Positions 1-7,554 of a DNA stretch of 15,724 nucleotides are shown in pieces; position 1 is the first letter of the stretch; each line of letters begins with the position of its first letter. A program made the translations under genes and the position numbers. The stretch is from an uncultured Lachnospiraceae bacterium (GTDB lineage: Bacteria > Bacillota > Clostridia > Lachnospirales > Lachnospiraceae). Location of the stretch: positions 1 through 15,724 of the forward strand of contig CAJTJZ010000069.1 of assembly GCA_910576895.1 (NCBI GenBank). Direction: 5' to 3'. The notes under the pieces are model-generated. The model saw only the letters and a list, made by a program, of their open reading frames with translations. It searched no databases and had not been told where the DNA came from.

Positions 1-150
1 GTATCTCGTGCAGGTAAGATTTTACTTGATGCAATTGAAAAACATTATGATGAAAATGTTATGGATGCATTGAAACAGAAAGAATTTCGTCTGGCAGAGC
101 TTGGAAATGATGCTGGAATTTATGGAGCTGTGAAAATGGTGTTATCCTAA
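1..150 (+). CDS. ROK-family sugar kinase (probable glucokinase), C-terminal end only
   Basis: The window opens inside a reading frame whose last 49 codons are present, ending at the TAA at 148-150. The closing residues read LGNDAGIYGAVKMVLS. An LGNDAG(I/L)xGAA-like ending is the usual C-terminus of ROK (repressor/ORF/kinase) proteins, which include the cytoplasmic ATP-dependent glucokinases of Firmicutes. The catalytic and zinc-binding parts lie outside the window, so the substrate and the kinase-versus-repressor question cannot be settled. It is followed by a strong hairpin terminator, so it is probably the last gene of its transcript and separate from dapF. Confidence 0.72.
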   Translation, partial: VSRAGKILLDAIEKHYDENVMDALKQKEFRLAELGNDAGIYGAVKMVLS

Positions 151-161
151 AAAATTCATTG

Positions 162-210
162 AAAAACATTGTTTGATATAGTAAACTATATAGAACAATG
201 TTTTTTCTTT
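162..210 (+). terminator. Rho-independent terminator after the ROK kinase gene
   Basis: A 12-bp perfect stem pairs AAAAACATTGTT (162-173) with AACAATGTTTTT (194-205). An inner stem pairs ATATAG (176-181) with CTATAT (186-191) around a TAAA loop. The right arm runs straight into a T-rich tract (201-213). It starts 12 bases after the stop codon of the preceding frame, as expected for an intrinsic terminator. Confidence 0.85.
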
Positions 211-211
211 T

Positions 212-239
212 TTGTGATTTTACAAAAAAATTTTATAAT
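212..239 (+). promoter_or_regulatory. Candidate sigma-A-type promoter for dapF
   Basis: A perfect -10 hexamer TATAAT lies at 234-239, with a weaker -35 TTGTGA at 212-217 (16-base spacer). It lies just downstream of the ROK-kinase terminator and about 27 bases before the dapF start, so transcription would begin close to the AGGAG at 254-258. The -10 is convincing; the -35 is less so because the region is AT-rich. Confidence 0.45.
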
Positions 240-265
240 ATTTATTTAGAAATAGGAGTGATTGT

Positions 266-1102
266 ATGAAATTTACAAAAATGCAGGGCTGTGGTAATGA
301 TTATATTTATGTTAATTGTTTTAAAGAAACAGTAAAAGAACCAGAAGAACTTGCAAGACAAATAAGTGACAGACATTTTGGCGTTGGTTCTGATGGTTTG
401 ATTTTAATTTGTCCTTCCGAAAAAGCAGATTTTCGTATGATAATGTATAATATGGATGGCTCGGAAGGAATGATGTGTGGAAATGGTATTCGTTGTGTAG
501 GAAAATATGTATATGATTATGGTATGACAGAAAAAACGAAGCTTTCTATAGAAACAAAGTCAGGAATAAAATATTTAGATCTTTTTGTAGAAGATAGAAA
601 GGTACAAAAAGTTACCGTTGATGTGGGAAGCCCTATTATTTTACCAGAAAAAATTCCTGTACAGGCAGAAAAAGGGATCAAAAAGCTTGTAGATGCACCT
701 ATTTTAGTAGATGGAAAAGAATATCGTATGACTTGCGTTTCTATGGGAAATCCTCATGCCGTTGTATTTTTTGAAGATATAAAAACATTAGATCTGAAAG
801 AAATTGGATCAGCATTTGAACATCATAAGAGATTTCCAGATAGTGTTAATACAGAATTTGTTCATATTAGAAATAGAAAAGAAATTGATATGCGTGTATG
901 GGAACGTGGTTCAGGTGAAACGCTTGCTTGTGGTACAGGTGCTTGTGCCAGTGCCTATGCTTGTATCTTAAATGGATTTACAGACGATCAGGTCTTAGTA
1001 CATCTTCTTGGTGGAGATTTGGAAATTCGTTACGATAGAGAAAAAGATACCATTTTTATGACAGGGACGGCAGTAACTGTATTTGATGGAGAATGGAATT
1101 AG
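266..1102 (+). CDS. dapF: Diaminopimelate epimerase DapF
   Basis: This cytoplasmic, cofactor-independent racemase converts LL-diaminopimelate to meso-diaminopimelate, the precursor of lysine and of the DAP cross-bridge in peptidoglycan. The 278-residue product has the family's usual length. Both halves of the active site are visible: the N-terminal GCGNDY (8-13), the first catalytic cysteine C71 in MMCGNGIRC, and the second, C222, in the RGSGETLACGTGACAS block. The two cysteines act as the acid-base pair. The ATG at 266 has an AGGAG at 254-258. Only 76 bases separate the stop from the following Mur ligase gene and no terminator is seen between them, so the two are probably co-transcribed. This pairing makes sense, since MurE consumes the meso-DAP made here. 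Identification is secure. Confidence 0.96.
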   Translation: MKFTKMQGCGNDYIYVNCFKETVKEPEELARQISDRHFGVGSDGLILICPSEKADFRMIMYNMDGSEGMMCGNGIRCVGKYVYDYGMTEKTKLSIETKSGIKYLDLFVEDRKVQKVTVDVGSPIILPEKIPVQAEKGIKKLVDAPILVDGKEYRMTCVSMGNPHAVVFFEDIKTLDLKEIGSAFEHHKRFPDSVNTEFVHIRNRKEIDMRVWERGSGETLACGTGACASAYACILNGFTDDQVLVHLLGGDLEIRYDREKDTIFMTGTAVTVFDGEWN

Positions 1103-1178
1103 AATTAGATATAGAATTAACATTAGTAAAAGTAATAAAAATTAGTAAAATTATTTAAGCAGAGGGGAATTGGCATTT

Positions 1179-2660
1179 ATGCAATTAATATCTTTATTAG
1201 AACGAATGGAATATAGTCACAAACAGGGCAGTCTTGAAAAGGATATTACAGGGGTTATTTATGATTCAAGAAAAGTAATTCCAAATAGTATTTTTGTTTG
1301 CATTAAAGGAGCAAATACAGATGGACATCATTATATCAAATCTGTGATAGAAAAGGAAGTTACAGCTTTAATTGTAGAAGAACCTGTTGAAAATGTGCCA
1401 GAAACTGTTACTGTAATTCAAGTAAAAAATTCTCGTTTAGCACTTGCCTGTTTATCAGCGGCATGGTTTGGATATCCAGCAGAAAAGTTAAAAACAATTG
1501 GAATTACAGGTACAAAAGGAAAAACAACCACGACTTATATGATAAAATCAATTTTGGAAAGCTTTGGATGGAAAACAGGGCTGATTGGTACAATTGAAAT
1601 TATTATGGGAGAAGAACATATAAAGGCGGATCATTCAACACCAGAGTCGTATATTGTACAGGAATCGTTTGCAAAAATGGTGGAAAGTGGCTGTCAATGT
1701 GTTGTTATGGAAGCATCTTCTCAAGGATTAATGCAAAATCGTGTCAGTGGTTTTACATTTGATTATGGAATCTTTACGAATTTAGAGCCAGATCATATTG
1801 GACCAAATGAACATAAAGATATGGAAGATTATATTCATTGTAAAGGCTTGCTTTTTCAACAATGTCGTCATGGTATTGTAAATATAGATGACAGTCATTT
1901 AGAACAAGTATTAAAGGATCATACTTGTGATATTGAGACTTTTGGTTTTTCCAAAAAAGCAGATTTATATGCAAATAATGTGCAGCTTGTTCATAGACCG
2001 GGGTTTTTAGGTGTTGCCTATGAGGTGCAAGGACTTATGAATTTTCCAGTAGAAATTGATATTCCGGGAAAATTTAGTGTTTATAATTCTTTAACAGCCA
2101 TTGCAATTTGTCGTCACTTTGGAGCTTCGGAAGAAAAAATCAGAGAAGTGCTTGATCATATTAAAGTAAAAGGACGTGTAGAGCTAGTAAATGTTTCTAA
2201 ACATTACACTATGTTAATTGATTATGCACATAATGCAATGAGCCTAAAAAGTCTATTAACAGCTTTAAAAGAATATAAACCAAAAAGGCTTGTTTGTTTA
2301 TTTGGATGTGGAGGAAATCGTGCGAAAAGCCGCCGCTTTGAAATGGGAGAGATATCTTCAAGGCTTGCAGATTTAACAGTTATAACTTCCGATAATCCAA
2401 GAAATGAAAGTCCAGAAGCAATTATTTCTGATATTTTGGAGGGAGTAAAACGTGCAGATGGTGACTATGTAACAATTCCTGATAGAAAAGAAGCGATTCG
2501 TTATTGTATGATGCATGCCCTGCCGGGAGATATGATTGTGCTTGCTGGAAAAGGACAAGAGGATTATCAAGAAATTAAAGGAAAAAAATATCATATGGAT
2601 GAACGAGAATTAATTCAAGAGATTTTGAAAGAATCTGCCAAAGAATTGCCGCTTTTATAA
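1179..2660 (+). CDS. murE: MurE-type Mur ligase (UDP-MurNAc-tripeptide synthetase, meso-DAP adding)
   Basis: Mur ligases of this type use ATP to add the third amino acid, here probably meso-DAP, to UDP-MurNAc-L-Ala-D-Glu in the cytoplasm. Numbered from the ATG at 1179 (493 residues), the protein shows an N-terminal UDP-binding domain with DSRKV, the ATP-binding loop GITGTKGKTTTT (108-119), a lysine at 222 (CKGLLF) where the carbamylated lysine is expected, and the DNPR motif at 405-408 that marks meso-DAP specificity. An in-frame TTG at 1170 could lengthen it by three residues, but the ribosome binding site GAGGGG at 1162-1167 nearly abuts it, so the ATG fits better. The central loop is unusual: the common DHLDYHG is replaced by PDHIGPNEHK. 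The gene could be a second MurE paralogue, as its canonical counterpart is not in the window. Its position after dapF supports DAP use. Confidence 0.85.
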   Translation: MQLISLLERMEYSHKQGSLEKDITGVIYDSRKVIPNSIFVCIKGANTDGHHYIKSVIEKEVTALIVEEPVENVPETVTVIQVKNSRLALACLSAAWFGYPAEKLKTIGITGTKGKTTTTYMIKSILESFGWKTGLIGTIEIIMGEEHIKADHSTPESYIVQESFAKMVESGCQCVVMEASSQGLMQNRVSGFTFDYGIFTNLEPDHIGPNEHKDMEDYIHCKGLLFQQCRHGIVNIDDSHLEQVLKDHTCDIETFGFSKKADLYANNVQLVHRPGFLGVAYEVQGLMNFPVEIDIPGKFSVYNSLTAIAICRHFGASEEKIREVLDHIKVKGRVELVNVSKHYTMLIDYAHNAMSLKSLLTALKEYKPKRLVCLFGCGGNRAKSRRFEMGEISSRLADLTVITSDNPRNESPEAIISDILEGVKRADGDYVTIPDRKEAIRYCMMHALPGDMIVLAGKGQEDYQEIKGKKYHMDERELIQEILKESAKELPLL

Positions 2661-2728
2661 AAAAAATTGGCAATAAATTCTTCATAAAATTTTAAATAAA
2701 AATATGAATTAGAAAAGGAGGTCATTTT

Positions 2729-3952
2729 ATGCAAATGCAAAAGAAAATAAAGAAATGGGTTCTTTCTATAATAATATGTAATTTTGTAGTTACTTCCATT
2801 CCTTTTTCTTTTCCTGTTACTACTACGAAAATGATTTTGGCAGCAGAGACAGAAGATCAAGGAGAAAATAAGGAAGACGGGGAAGAAAAAGAAAAAGATA
2901 CAGAAAAAAAGGAAAAGGAAGAAAATAAGGAAAAAGTAATAAAGCCAGCAATTTCCAAAACAAAAGTAACCATTCCAATTAATAAAGTAAAACCAGAACA
3001 GCTTTCTGTATTAAATCCAGAGGAAGGTGTTGTTTATACATTTGCATCTAGCAATAAAAAGATTGTAACAGTAGGAAAGAAGAATGGAAAATTAAAAGGG
3101 AAAAAAGCGGGCATTGCAAGGGTTTCTTTGCTGAAAAAAGGAAAGAAAAAAAGTACCATTGTTGGAATTTGTACTGTAACCGTAGCCAAAGCAACAATAT
3201 CAAAAAAACATCAAAAAATGACAGTTTCTTTAAATAGTACCATTGTACCAGCAATTAGTTACAAAAATCCAAAAGCTCGCTATATCTATAAATCTGGCAA
3301 TCAAAATGTGGTAAAAGTAGGAGAAGATATTGATGATACAGGAGCAACAAGTATTGTTGTAAAAACATTGGCAGAGGGGAAAGCCGTTTTAACAGTAAAA
3401 GAAAAATATAAGAAAAAAACAACAGTTGTTGGAAAAGTTACGGTAACTGTAAAAAAGCCAAGTCTTGCAACACAAGATATTTATATGCTTAAGGGGCAAT
3501 CATTAAAAATCCCTAATGTAGTAACCATTAATCATGAAGATACATCACAGGAAGTTACTTATGAATATGAAAGTTCAGATACTTCTACTTTATCTGTAAT
3601 TGGAGAAAGAATGACAGCCATAAAGGCAACCTCTGGTGTCAATTTAGATGTCTATCAAAATATAGATGAAAAACGTACAAAACTTGGAACAGTTGTTATT
3701 GTAATTTCTGAAGCATCTAATACACTTCCAGAAGCAGTAGGCGACAGTAATTATGTTGATTTATCTGATTACAACAATGATTATGAAGAAGGCTATGATG
3801 ATTATGAGGATAATGATTATTATTCTATAGGTTCTGATTATGTAGAAGATGAAACAACGGATTCTGACGATAGTTATGATGATTATGAAAAGCATTTGGG
3901 AGAAATGGAGCATTTTTGGGATGAAGACGATGAAGATGAAGAAATGGAGTAA
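2729..3952 (+). CDS. Exported Lys-rich protein with three Ig-like (BIG2-like) repeats and an acidic Asp/Tyr-rich tail
   Basis: The function is unknown; the architecture is that of a secreted or wall-associated protein. A strong AAAGGAGG precedes the ATG at 2729. Residues 5-39 look like a signal peptide: lysines, then a hydrophobic stretch, then ILAA before a glutamate at 40. A Lys/Glu-rich linker follows (about 40-72). Three degenerate Ig-like repeats carry the (Y/F)x(S)(S/G)(N/D) core at about 106-109, 185-191 and 278-284, each followed by a V-T-V strand and a Lys/Gly-rich turn. Residues 339-407 are almost entirely Asp, Glu, Tyr and Ser. No LPxTG anchor, S-layer homology domain or catalytic motif is visible. 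The basic body with an acidic tail suggests electrostatic binding to wall polymers or self-association, but this is inference. hisA begins only 20 bases downstream. Confidence 0.75.
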   Translation: MQMQKKIKKWVLSIIICNFVVTSIPFSFPVTTTKMILAAETEDQGENKEDGEEKEKDTEKKEKEENKEKVIKPAISKTKVTIPINKVKPEQLSVLNPEEGVVYTFASSNKKIVTVGKKNGKLKGKKAGIARVSLLKKGKKKSTIVGICTVTVAKATISKKHQKMTVSLNSTIVPAISYKNPKARYIYKSGNQNVVKVGEDIDDTGATSIVVKTLAEGKAVLTVKEKYKKKTTVVGKVTVTVKKPSLATQDIYMLKGQSLKIPNVVTINHEDTSQEVTYEYESSDTSTLSVIGERMTAIKATSGVNLDVYQNIDEKRTKLGTVVIVISEASNTLPEAVGDSNYVDLSDYNNDYEEGYDDYEDNDYYSIGSDYVEDETTDSDDSYDDYEKHLGEMEHFWDEDDEDEEME

Positions 3953-3972
3953 AGAAAGGATAAAGAGCTATT

Positions 3973-4758
3973 ATGAAATTTCGTCCATGTATTGATATTC
4001 ATAATGGAAAAGTAAAACAAATTGTTGGTGGAAGTTTAGTAGATACTGGAAATTTTGCAAAGGAAAATTTTGTTTCAGAACAAGATGCCTCTTTTTATGC
4101 TATACTTTATAAAAAAATGGGATTACAGTCAGGGCATATGATTTTATTAAATTCCAACGATAGTCCTTATTATCAAAAAGATATCGAACAAGCAAAACTT
4201 GCTTTTAAAGCATATCCTAATGGTTTGCAGATAGGCGGCGGAATTACAGCAGGAAATGCTGCCAATTTCCTTTCTATGGGAGCAAGTCATGTTATTGTAA
4301 CATCATATGTTTTTAAAGATGGAATCATTGATTATAAAAATTTAGAAAAACTTTTAAAGGAAGTTGGAAAAGAACATCTTGTTTTAGATTTAAGCTGTCG
4401 AAAACAAGAAAAAGAACAAGAAACTGCTTATTATATTGTAACAAATCGGTGGCAGAAATTTACAAATACAAAATTGACAATAGAAGTATTGCATGAATTA
4501 AGTAATTACTGTGATGAATTTTTGATTCATGCTGTTGATATGGAAGGAAAAGCAAAGGGAATTGAAAAAGAAGTGGCAGCAATGCTAGGAAAATTTACAA
4601 ATATTCCTGTCACTTATGCAGGAGGAGTAAGCAGTTTTGATGATTTAGAATTAGTAAAAACACTTGGAAATGGTCATGTAGATGTAACGATTGGAAGTGC
4701 CTTAGATTTATTTGGAGGGAATATGAAATTTAAAGAAGTATTAGAATTTTGTAAATAA
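3973..4758 (+). CDS. hisA: Eukaryotic-type HisA (phosphoribosylformimino-AICAR-ribotide isomerase)
   Basis: HisA opens the ribose ring of ProFAR in an Amadori rearrangement, the fourth step of histidine synthesis, in the cytoplasm. The 261-residue product is a TIM barrel with CIDIHNGKVKQIVGG (6-20, candidate catalytic D8), the phosphate-binding QIGGGI (86-91), VLDLSCRK (137-144) and HAVDMEGKAKGIE (186-198). These blocks resemble yeast HIS6 and plant HisA, which have LDLSCRK-like and HAADVEG-like signatures, rather than the bacterial form with its TDIxRDG motif. An AAGGA at 3956-3960 precedes the ATG. No other histidine gene is nearby; the gene sits 20 bases behind an exported Ig-like protein and may share its transcript. 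The family call is firm; that this is the cell's only HisA is inference. Confidence 0.88.
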   Translation: MKFRPCIDIHNGKVKQIVGGSLVDTGNFAKENFVSEQDASFYAILYKKMGLQSGHMILLNSNDSPYYQKDIEQAKLAFKAYPNGLQIGGGITAGNAANFLSMGASHVIVTSYVFKDGIIDYKNLEKLLKEVGKEHLVLDLSCRKQEKEQETAYYIVTNRWQKFTNTKLTIEVLHELSNYCDEFLIHAVDMEGKAKGIEKEVAAMLGKFTNIPVTYAGGVSSFDDLELVKTLGNGHVDVTIGSALDLFGGNMKFKEVLEFCK

Positions 4759-4882
4759 ATAGAAAGGCAAAAAGCAAAAAGAATGAAAATCCTCCTTATT
4801 GGATAAACTAAAAAATGATTACGAAGTTATGTAATAAAAAATTAGGAAATCATTTCGTTTATTCATGAATAGGAGGTACTAT

Positions 4883-5095
4883 ATGAGTTTTGCAAATGGA
4901 CCATTTGCCACAGAAATGCCGCTTCCATTAGCATTTGGACTTGCTTTGGATGAGCACAGAATCAATGAACAGCATGGTGAGAAATTAACAGAATATGAAA
5001 AAGAAAAATTAATAACCGATGGTGAAAATGCAAAGAGTAAGGCTGAGATGGAAGATTTAAGGCAAAAAATAGAAGAAGGTGATAGTGTAGAATAA
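4883..5095 (+). CDS. Small uncharacterised protein (70 residues)
   Basis: The function is unknown. The start chosen is the ATG at 4883, because a near-perfect TAGGAGGT (4870-4877) lies just before it. An in-frame ATG at 4865 would place that ribosome binding site inside the gene. The product begins with a short apolar segment around TEMPLPLAFGLAL (residues 8-20), followed by a strongly charged helical tail containing LTEYEKEKLITDG and SKAEMEDL. It has no signal peptide, metal-binding cysteines or DNA-binding motif. From memory, short clostridial proteins with an MPLPLxFGxAL start and an SKxEM block near the end form a widespread uncharacterised family, and this looks like a member; that is not verified. 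It stands alone between hisA and purC, with over 80 bases on either side. Confidence 0.7.
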   Translation: MSFANGPFATEMPLPLAFGLALDEHRINEQHGEKLTEYEKEKLITDGENAKSKAEMEDLRQKIEEGDSVE

Positions 5096-5114
5096 AAAAA
5101 GGATAAAAAACAGC

Positions 5115-5143
5115 TTGTATTCCCTGCATATTGGTTATATAAT
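5115..5143 (+). promoter_or_regulatory. Candidate sigma-A-type promoter for purC
   Basis: TTGTAT (5115-5120) and a perfect TATAAT (5138-5143) are separated by exactly 17 bases. Transcription would start near 5150, about 40 bases before the purC ATG. No purine riboswitch fold and no clear PurR box were recognised in the short leader, so if this promoter is purine-controlled, the mechanism is not obvious here. Confidence 0.6.
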
Positions 5144-5191
5144 ATAGGAAAAAAGAAGAAAATCGCTTATTTAGGCGGAATGGAGGACATT

Positions 5192-5899
5192 ATGCAGAAA
5201 TTGGAACAGCTTTATGAAGGAAAGGCAAAAAGAGTTTTTAAAACAGAAGATGAGGATATTGTCATTGTGGATTATAAAGATGATGCAACGGCATTTAATG
5301 GGGAAAAAAGAGGAACAATTACTGGCAAAGGCGTTATCAATAATAAAATGACAAATTTTCTTTTTAAGAAGTTGGAAGAAGAAGGAATTCCTACGCATTT
5401 TGTAGAGGAATTGAGTGATAGGGAAACAGCAGTAAAAAAAGTAGAAATTGTGCCATTAGAAGTTATTGTAAGAAATGTTGCTGCCGGAAGCTTTTCTAAA
5501 AAGCTTGGAATTGAAGAAGGAACAAAACTTCTTTGTCCTACTCTGGAATTTAGCTATAAAGATGATGCATTAAATGATCCTATGATTAATGATTATTATG
5601 CAATTGCAATTAATGCAGCTACAAGAGAAGAAATAGATAAAATTACAGAATATGTATTTAAAATAAATGATTATTTATTAAAATTTTTTGCAGAATGTGG
5701 AATTGAATTAATTGATTTTAAAGTGGAATTTGGACGTTTTCATGGAGAAATTATTCTTGCAGATGAAATTTCACCAGATACTTGTCGTTTTTGGGATATT
5801 AAAACAAGAGAAAAGCTGGATAAGGATCGCTTCCGCAGAGATCTTGGAAATGTAGAAGATGCTTATAATGAAGTAGCAAAGAGAATTGGTTTAATTTAA
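5192..5899 (+). CDS. purC: SAICAR synthetase PurC
   Basis: PurC joins aspartate to CAIR with ATP to make SAICAR in IMP synthesis, in the cytoplasm. The ATG at 5192 is preferred over the in-frame ATG at 5180, because GGAGG (5182-5186) sits five bases before 5192 and would otherwise lie inside the gene. This gives 235 residues, the standard length for stand-alone bacterial PurC. Family blocks seen in order are YEGKAKRVF near the N-terminus (nucleotide binding), EIVPLEVIVRNVAAGSF, LIDFKVEFGR and ADEISPDTCRFWD. A candidate promoter lies directly upstream and a hairpin with a T tract lies downstream, before purF. It is the first gene of a purC-purF-purB cluster. Confidence 0.96.
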   Translation: MQKLEQLYEGKAKRVFKTEDEDIVIVDYKDDATAFNGEKRGTITGKGVINNKMTNFLFKKLEEEGIPTHFVEELSDRETAVKKVEIVPLEVIVRNVAAGSFSKKLGIEEGTKLLCPTLEFSYKDDALNDPMINDYYAIAINAATREEIDKITEYVFKINDYLLKFFAECGIELIDFKVEFGRFHGEIILADEISPDTCRFWDIKTREKLDKDRFRRDLGNVEDAYNEVAKRIGLI

Positions 5900-5916
5900 C
5901 ATTATCAAAATAAAAG

Positions 5917-5995
5917 AGGATGCAAGGGTGCGTAAATTTCTGAAAATTTCTATTTTTACGAAGTTTACGCATTGTTATCCTTATCTGATTTTTTT
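5917..5995 (+). terminator. Long hairpin plus T tract between purC and purF (terminator or attenuator)
   Basis: TGCGTAAA (5929-5936) pairs perfectly with TTTACGCA (5964-5971). An outer AGGAT (5917-5921) pairs with ATCCT (5977-5981), with CAA/TTG in between. The AT-rich loop contains two AAATTT copies that could pair with each other. A run of seven Ts begins at 5989, eight bases past the outer stem. That gap is longer than in a textbook terminator, so it may be a weak terminator that reduces purF expression, or a leader structure for purF. Confidence 0.5.
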
Positions 5996-6045
5996 CATAT
6001 TCGTATGGCAGGAAATGAGATACTTTTAAAAGGAGAATATAGAAA

Positions 6046-7470
6046 ATGAATGATAATGTACATATTGGCTTACATGAGGAATGTGGTGTTTTTGGTGCAT
6101 ATGATCTAGATGGAGGAATGATTGCACCATCTGTTTATTATGGTCTATTTGCATTGCAGCATCGAGGGCAGGAGAGTTGTGGAATTGCAGTGAGTGATAC
6201 CAATGGACCAAAAGGAAAAGTGCTTTCCTGCAAAGGTATGGGATTAGTAAATGAAGTATTTCATCCAGAAAATTTAGAAGAATTAAAAGGGGATATTGGT
6301 GTTGGTCATGTTCGTTATTCTACGGCAGGAGCAAGTATTCCAGAAAATACACAGCCGCTTGTTCTAAATTATGTAAAAGGAACGCTTGCACTTGCACATA
6401 ATGGCAATCTTGTAAATGCACCAGAACTTCGTAGAAAACTTGTGCAAACAGGTGCTATTTTTCAAACAGAAATTGATACAGAAATGATTGCCTATCATAT
6501 TGCAAGAGAACGTTTAAATACAAAAGATGTAGAAGGTGCTGTTAGAAATGCAATGCAGAAAATGAAAGGGGCTTATTCCCTGATTATTATGAGTCCTAGG
6601 AAGCTAATTGGAGCAAGAGATCCCTTTGGATTTCGTCCTTTATGTATTGGAAAAAGAGAGAATACTTATTTTCTTGCTTCCGAATCTTGTGCATTCGACG
6701 CAGTCAATGCGGAATTTATTCGTGATGTGCTTCCCGGTGAGATTGTTTCTATTACAAGAGATGGTATAAAATCAGATACTTCTTTATGTCAGAAAAAGCT
6801 TGCAAGATGTATTTTTGAATATATTTACTTTGCCCGTCCTGATAGTATCCTTGATGGAATGAGTGTTTATAATTCTCGCATCATTGCAGGGAAAATTTTA
6901 GCACAAGAATATCCCGTAGATGCCGATCTTGTTGCTCCTGTACCAGAATCTGGAAATATAGCAGCACTTGGTTATGCAATGGAATCTAATATTCCTTATG
7001 GAACTGTTTTTGTAAAAAATAATTATATTGGACGTACTTTTATTAAACCAAAACAATCCGTTCGTGAATCAAGTGTGAAAATAAAATTAAATGTAATTCG
7101 TGATGTGGTAGAGGGAAAACGGATTGTGATTATTGATGATTCGATTGTACGTGGAACAACAAGTGAAAAAATGGTTCGTATGTTAAGAGATGCTGGGGCA
7201 AAAGAAGTTCATGTTCGCATTAGTTCTCCACCATTTAAGTATCCTTGTTATTTTGGTACAGATGTACCATCAAGTGAATTATTAATTGCTTATGGGCATA
7301 GCAGAGAAGAAATTTGTAATATGATTCATGCAGATTCTTTGGGATATCTTTCTTTGGAACGTTTGGGAGAATTAATGGAAGGAAAAGAAGAATATTGTCA
7401 TGCTTGTTTTAGTGGAAATTATCCAATTCATCCGCCGAAAGAAGATATTCGGGGAGATTTTGATAAATAA
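6046..7470 (+). CDS. purF: Amidophosphoribosyltransferase PurF, Fe-S type with propeptide
   Basis: PurF catalyses the committed step of purine synthesis, transferring ammonia from glutamine to PRPP to give phosphoribosylamine. The 474-residue protein has a 12-residue propeptide before C13 (in EECGVFG), the N-terminal glutamine-amidotransferase nucleophile exposed by self-cleavage. The PRPP-binding motif VIIDDSIVRGTTS spans about 361-373. Four cysteines, C255, C401, C451 and C454, match the 4Fe-4S ligands of the Bacillus subtilis enzyme in order and in part in spacing. In that enzyme the cluster makes the protein oxygen-sensitive and triggers its degradation, which suits an anaerobe. AGGAG at 6031-6035 precedes the ATG. 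It follows purC and precedes purB, with allosteric inhibition by purine nucleotides expected from the family. Confidence 0.97.
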   Translation: MNDNVHIGLHEECGVFGAYDLDGGMIAPSVYYGLFALQHRGQESCGIAVSDTNGPKGKVLSCKGMGLVNEVFHPENLEELKGDIGVGHVRYSTAGASIPENTQPLVLNYVKGTLALAHNGNLVNAPELRRKLVQTGAIFQTEIDTEMIAYHIARERLNTKDVEGAVRNAMQKMKGAYSLIIMSPRKLIGARDPFGFRPLCIGKRENTYFLASESCAFDAVNAEFIRDVLPGEIVSITRDGIKSDTSLCQKKLARCIFEYIYFARPDSILDGMSVYNSRIIAGKILAQEYPVDADLVAPVPESGNIAALGYAMESNIPYGTVFVKNNYIGRTFIKPKQSVRESSVKIKLNVIRDVVEGKRIVIIDDSIVRGTTSEKMVRMLRDAGAKEVHVRISSPPFKYPCYFGTDVPSSELLIAYGHSREEICNMIHADSLGYLSLERLGELMEGKEEYCHACFSGNYPIHPPKEDIRGDFDK

Positions 7471-7483
7471 AAGTAGATAAAAA

Positions 7484-7515
7484 AGGTAGTATTTTATAAA
7501 AAAATAACGTTACCT
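7484..7515 (+). other. Imperfect hairpin in the purF-purB gap
   Basis: AGGTA (7484-7488) can pair with TACCT (7511-7515), and TATTTT (7490-7495) with AAAATA (7501-7506), giving eleven pairs interrupted by an asymmetric internal loop. No T tract follows, so it is not a normal terminator. It lies about 40 bases before the purB start and could be a processing or leader structure, or chance pairing in AT-rich DNA. Confidence 0.25.
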
Positions 7516-7554
7516 ATCATTTATCATAAGAAAAAGAAAAAGGAGAAAGACAAA

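Noticed and set aside
1170..1178. TTG start for the MurE-type ligase
   Set aside because: The GAGGGG ribosome binding site is two bases away, too close; the ATG at 1179 is better spaced.
2373..2594. Minus-strand open frames inside the murE, purB and BIG2 genes
   Set aside because: They lie wholly within well-identified genes on the other strand, lack ribosome binding sites and show no family motifs.
4813..4855. Terminator after hisA
   Set aside because: AAATGATT can pair with AATCATTT, but the stem is only 8 AT-rich pairs with a 27-base loop and no proper T tract.
5096..5191. Purine riboswitch before purC
   Set aside because: The leader after the candidate promoter is only about 40 bases, and no three-way-junction core was found.
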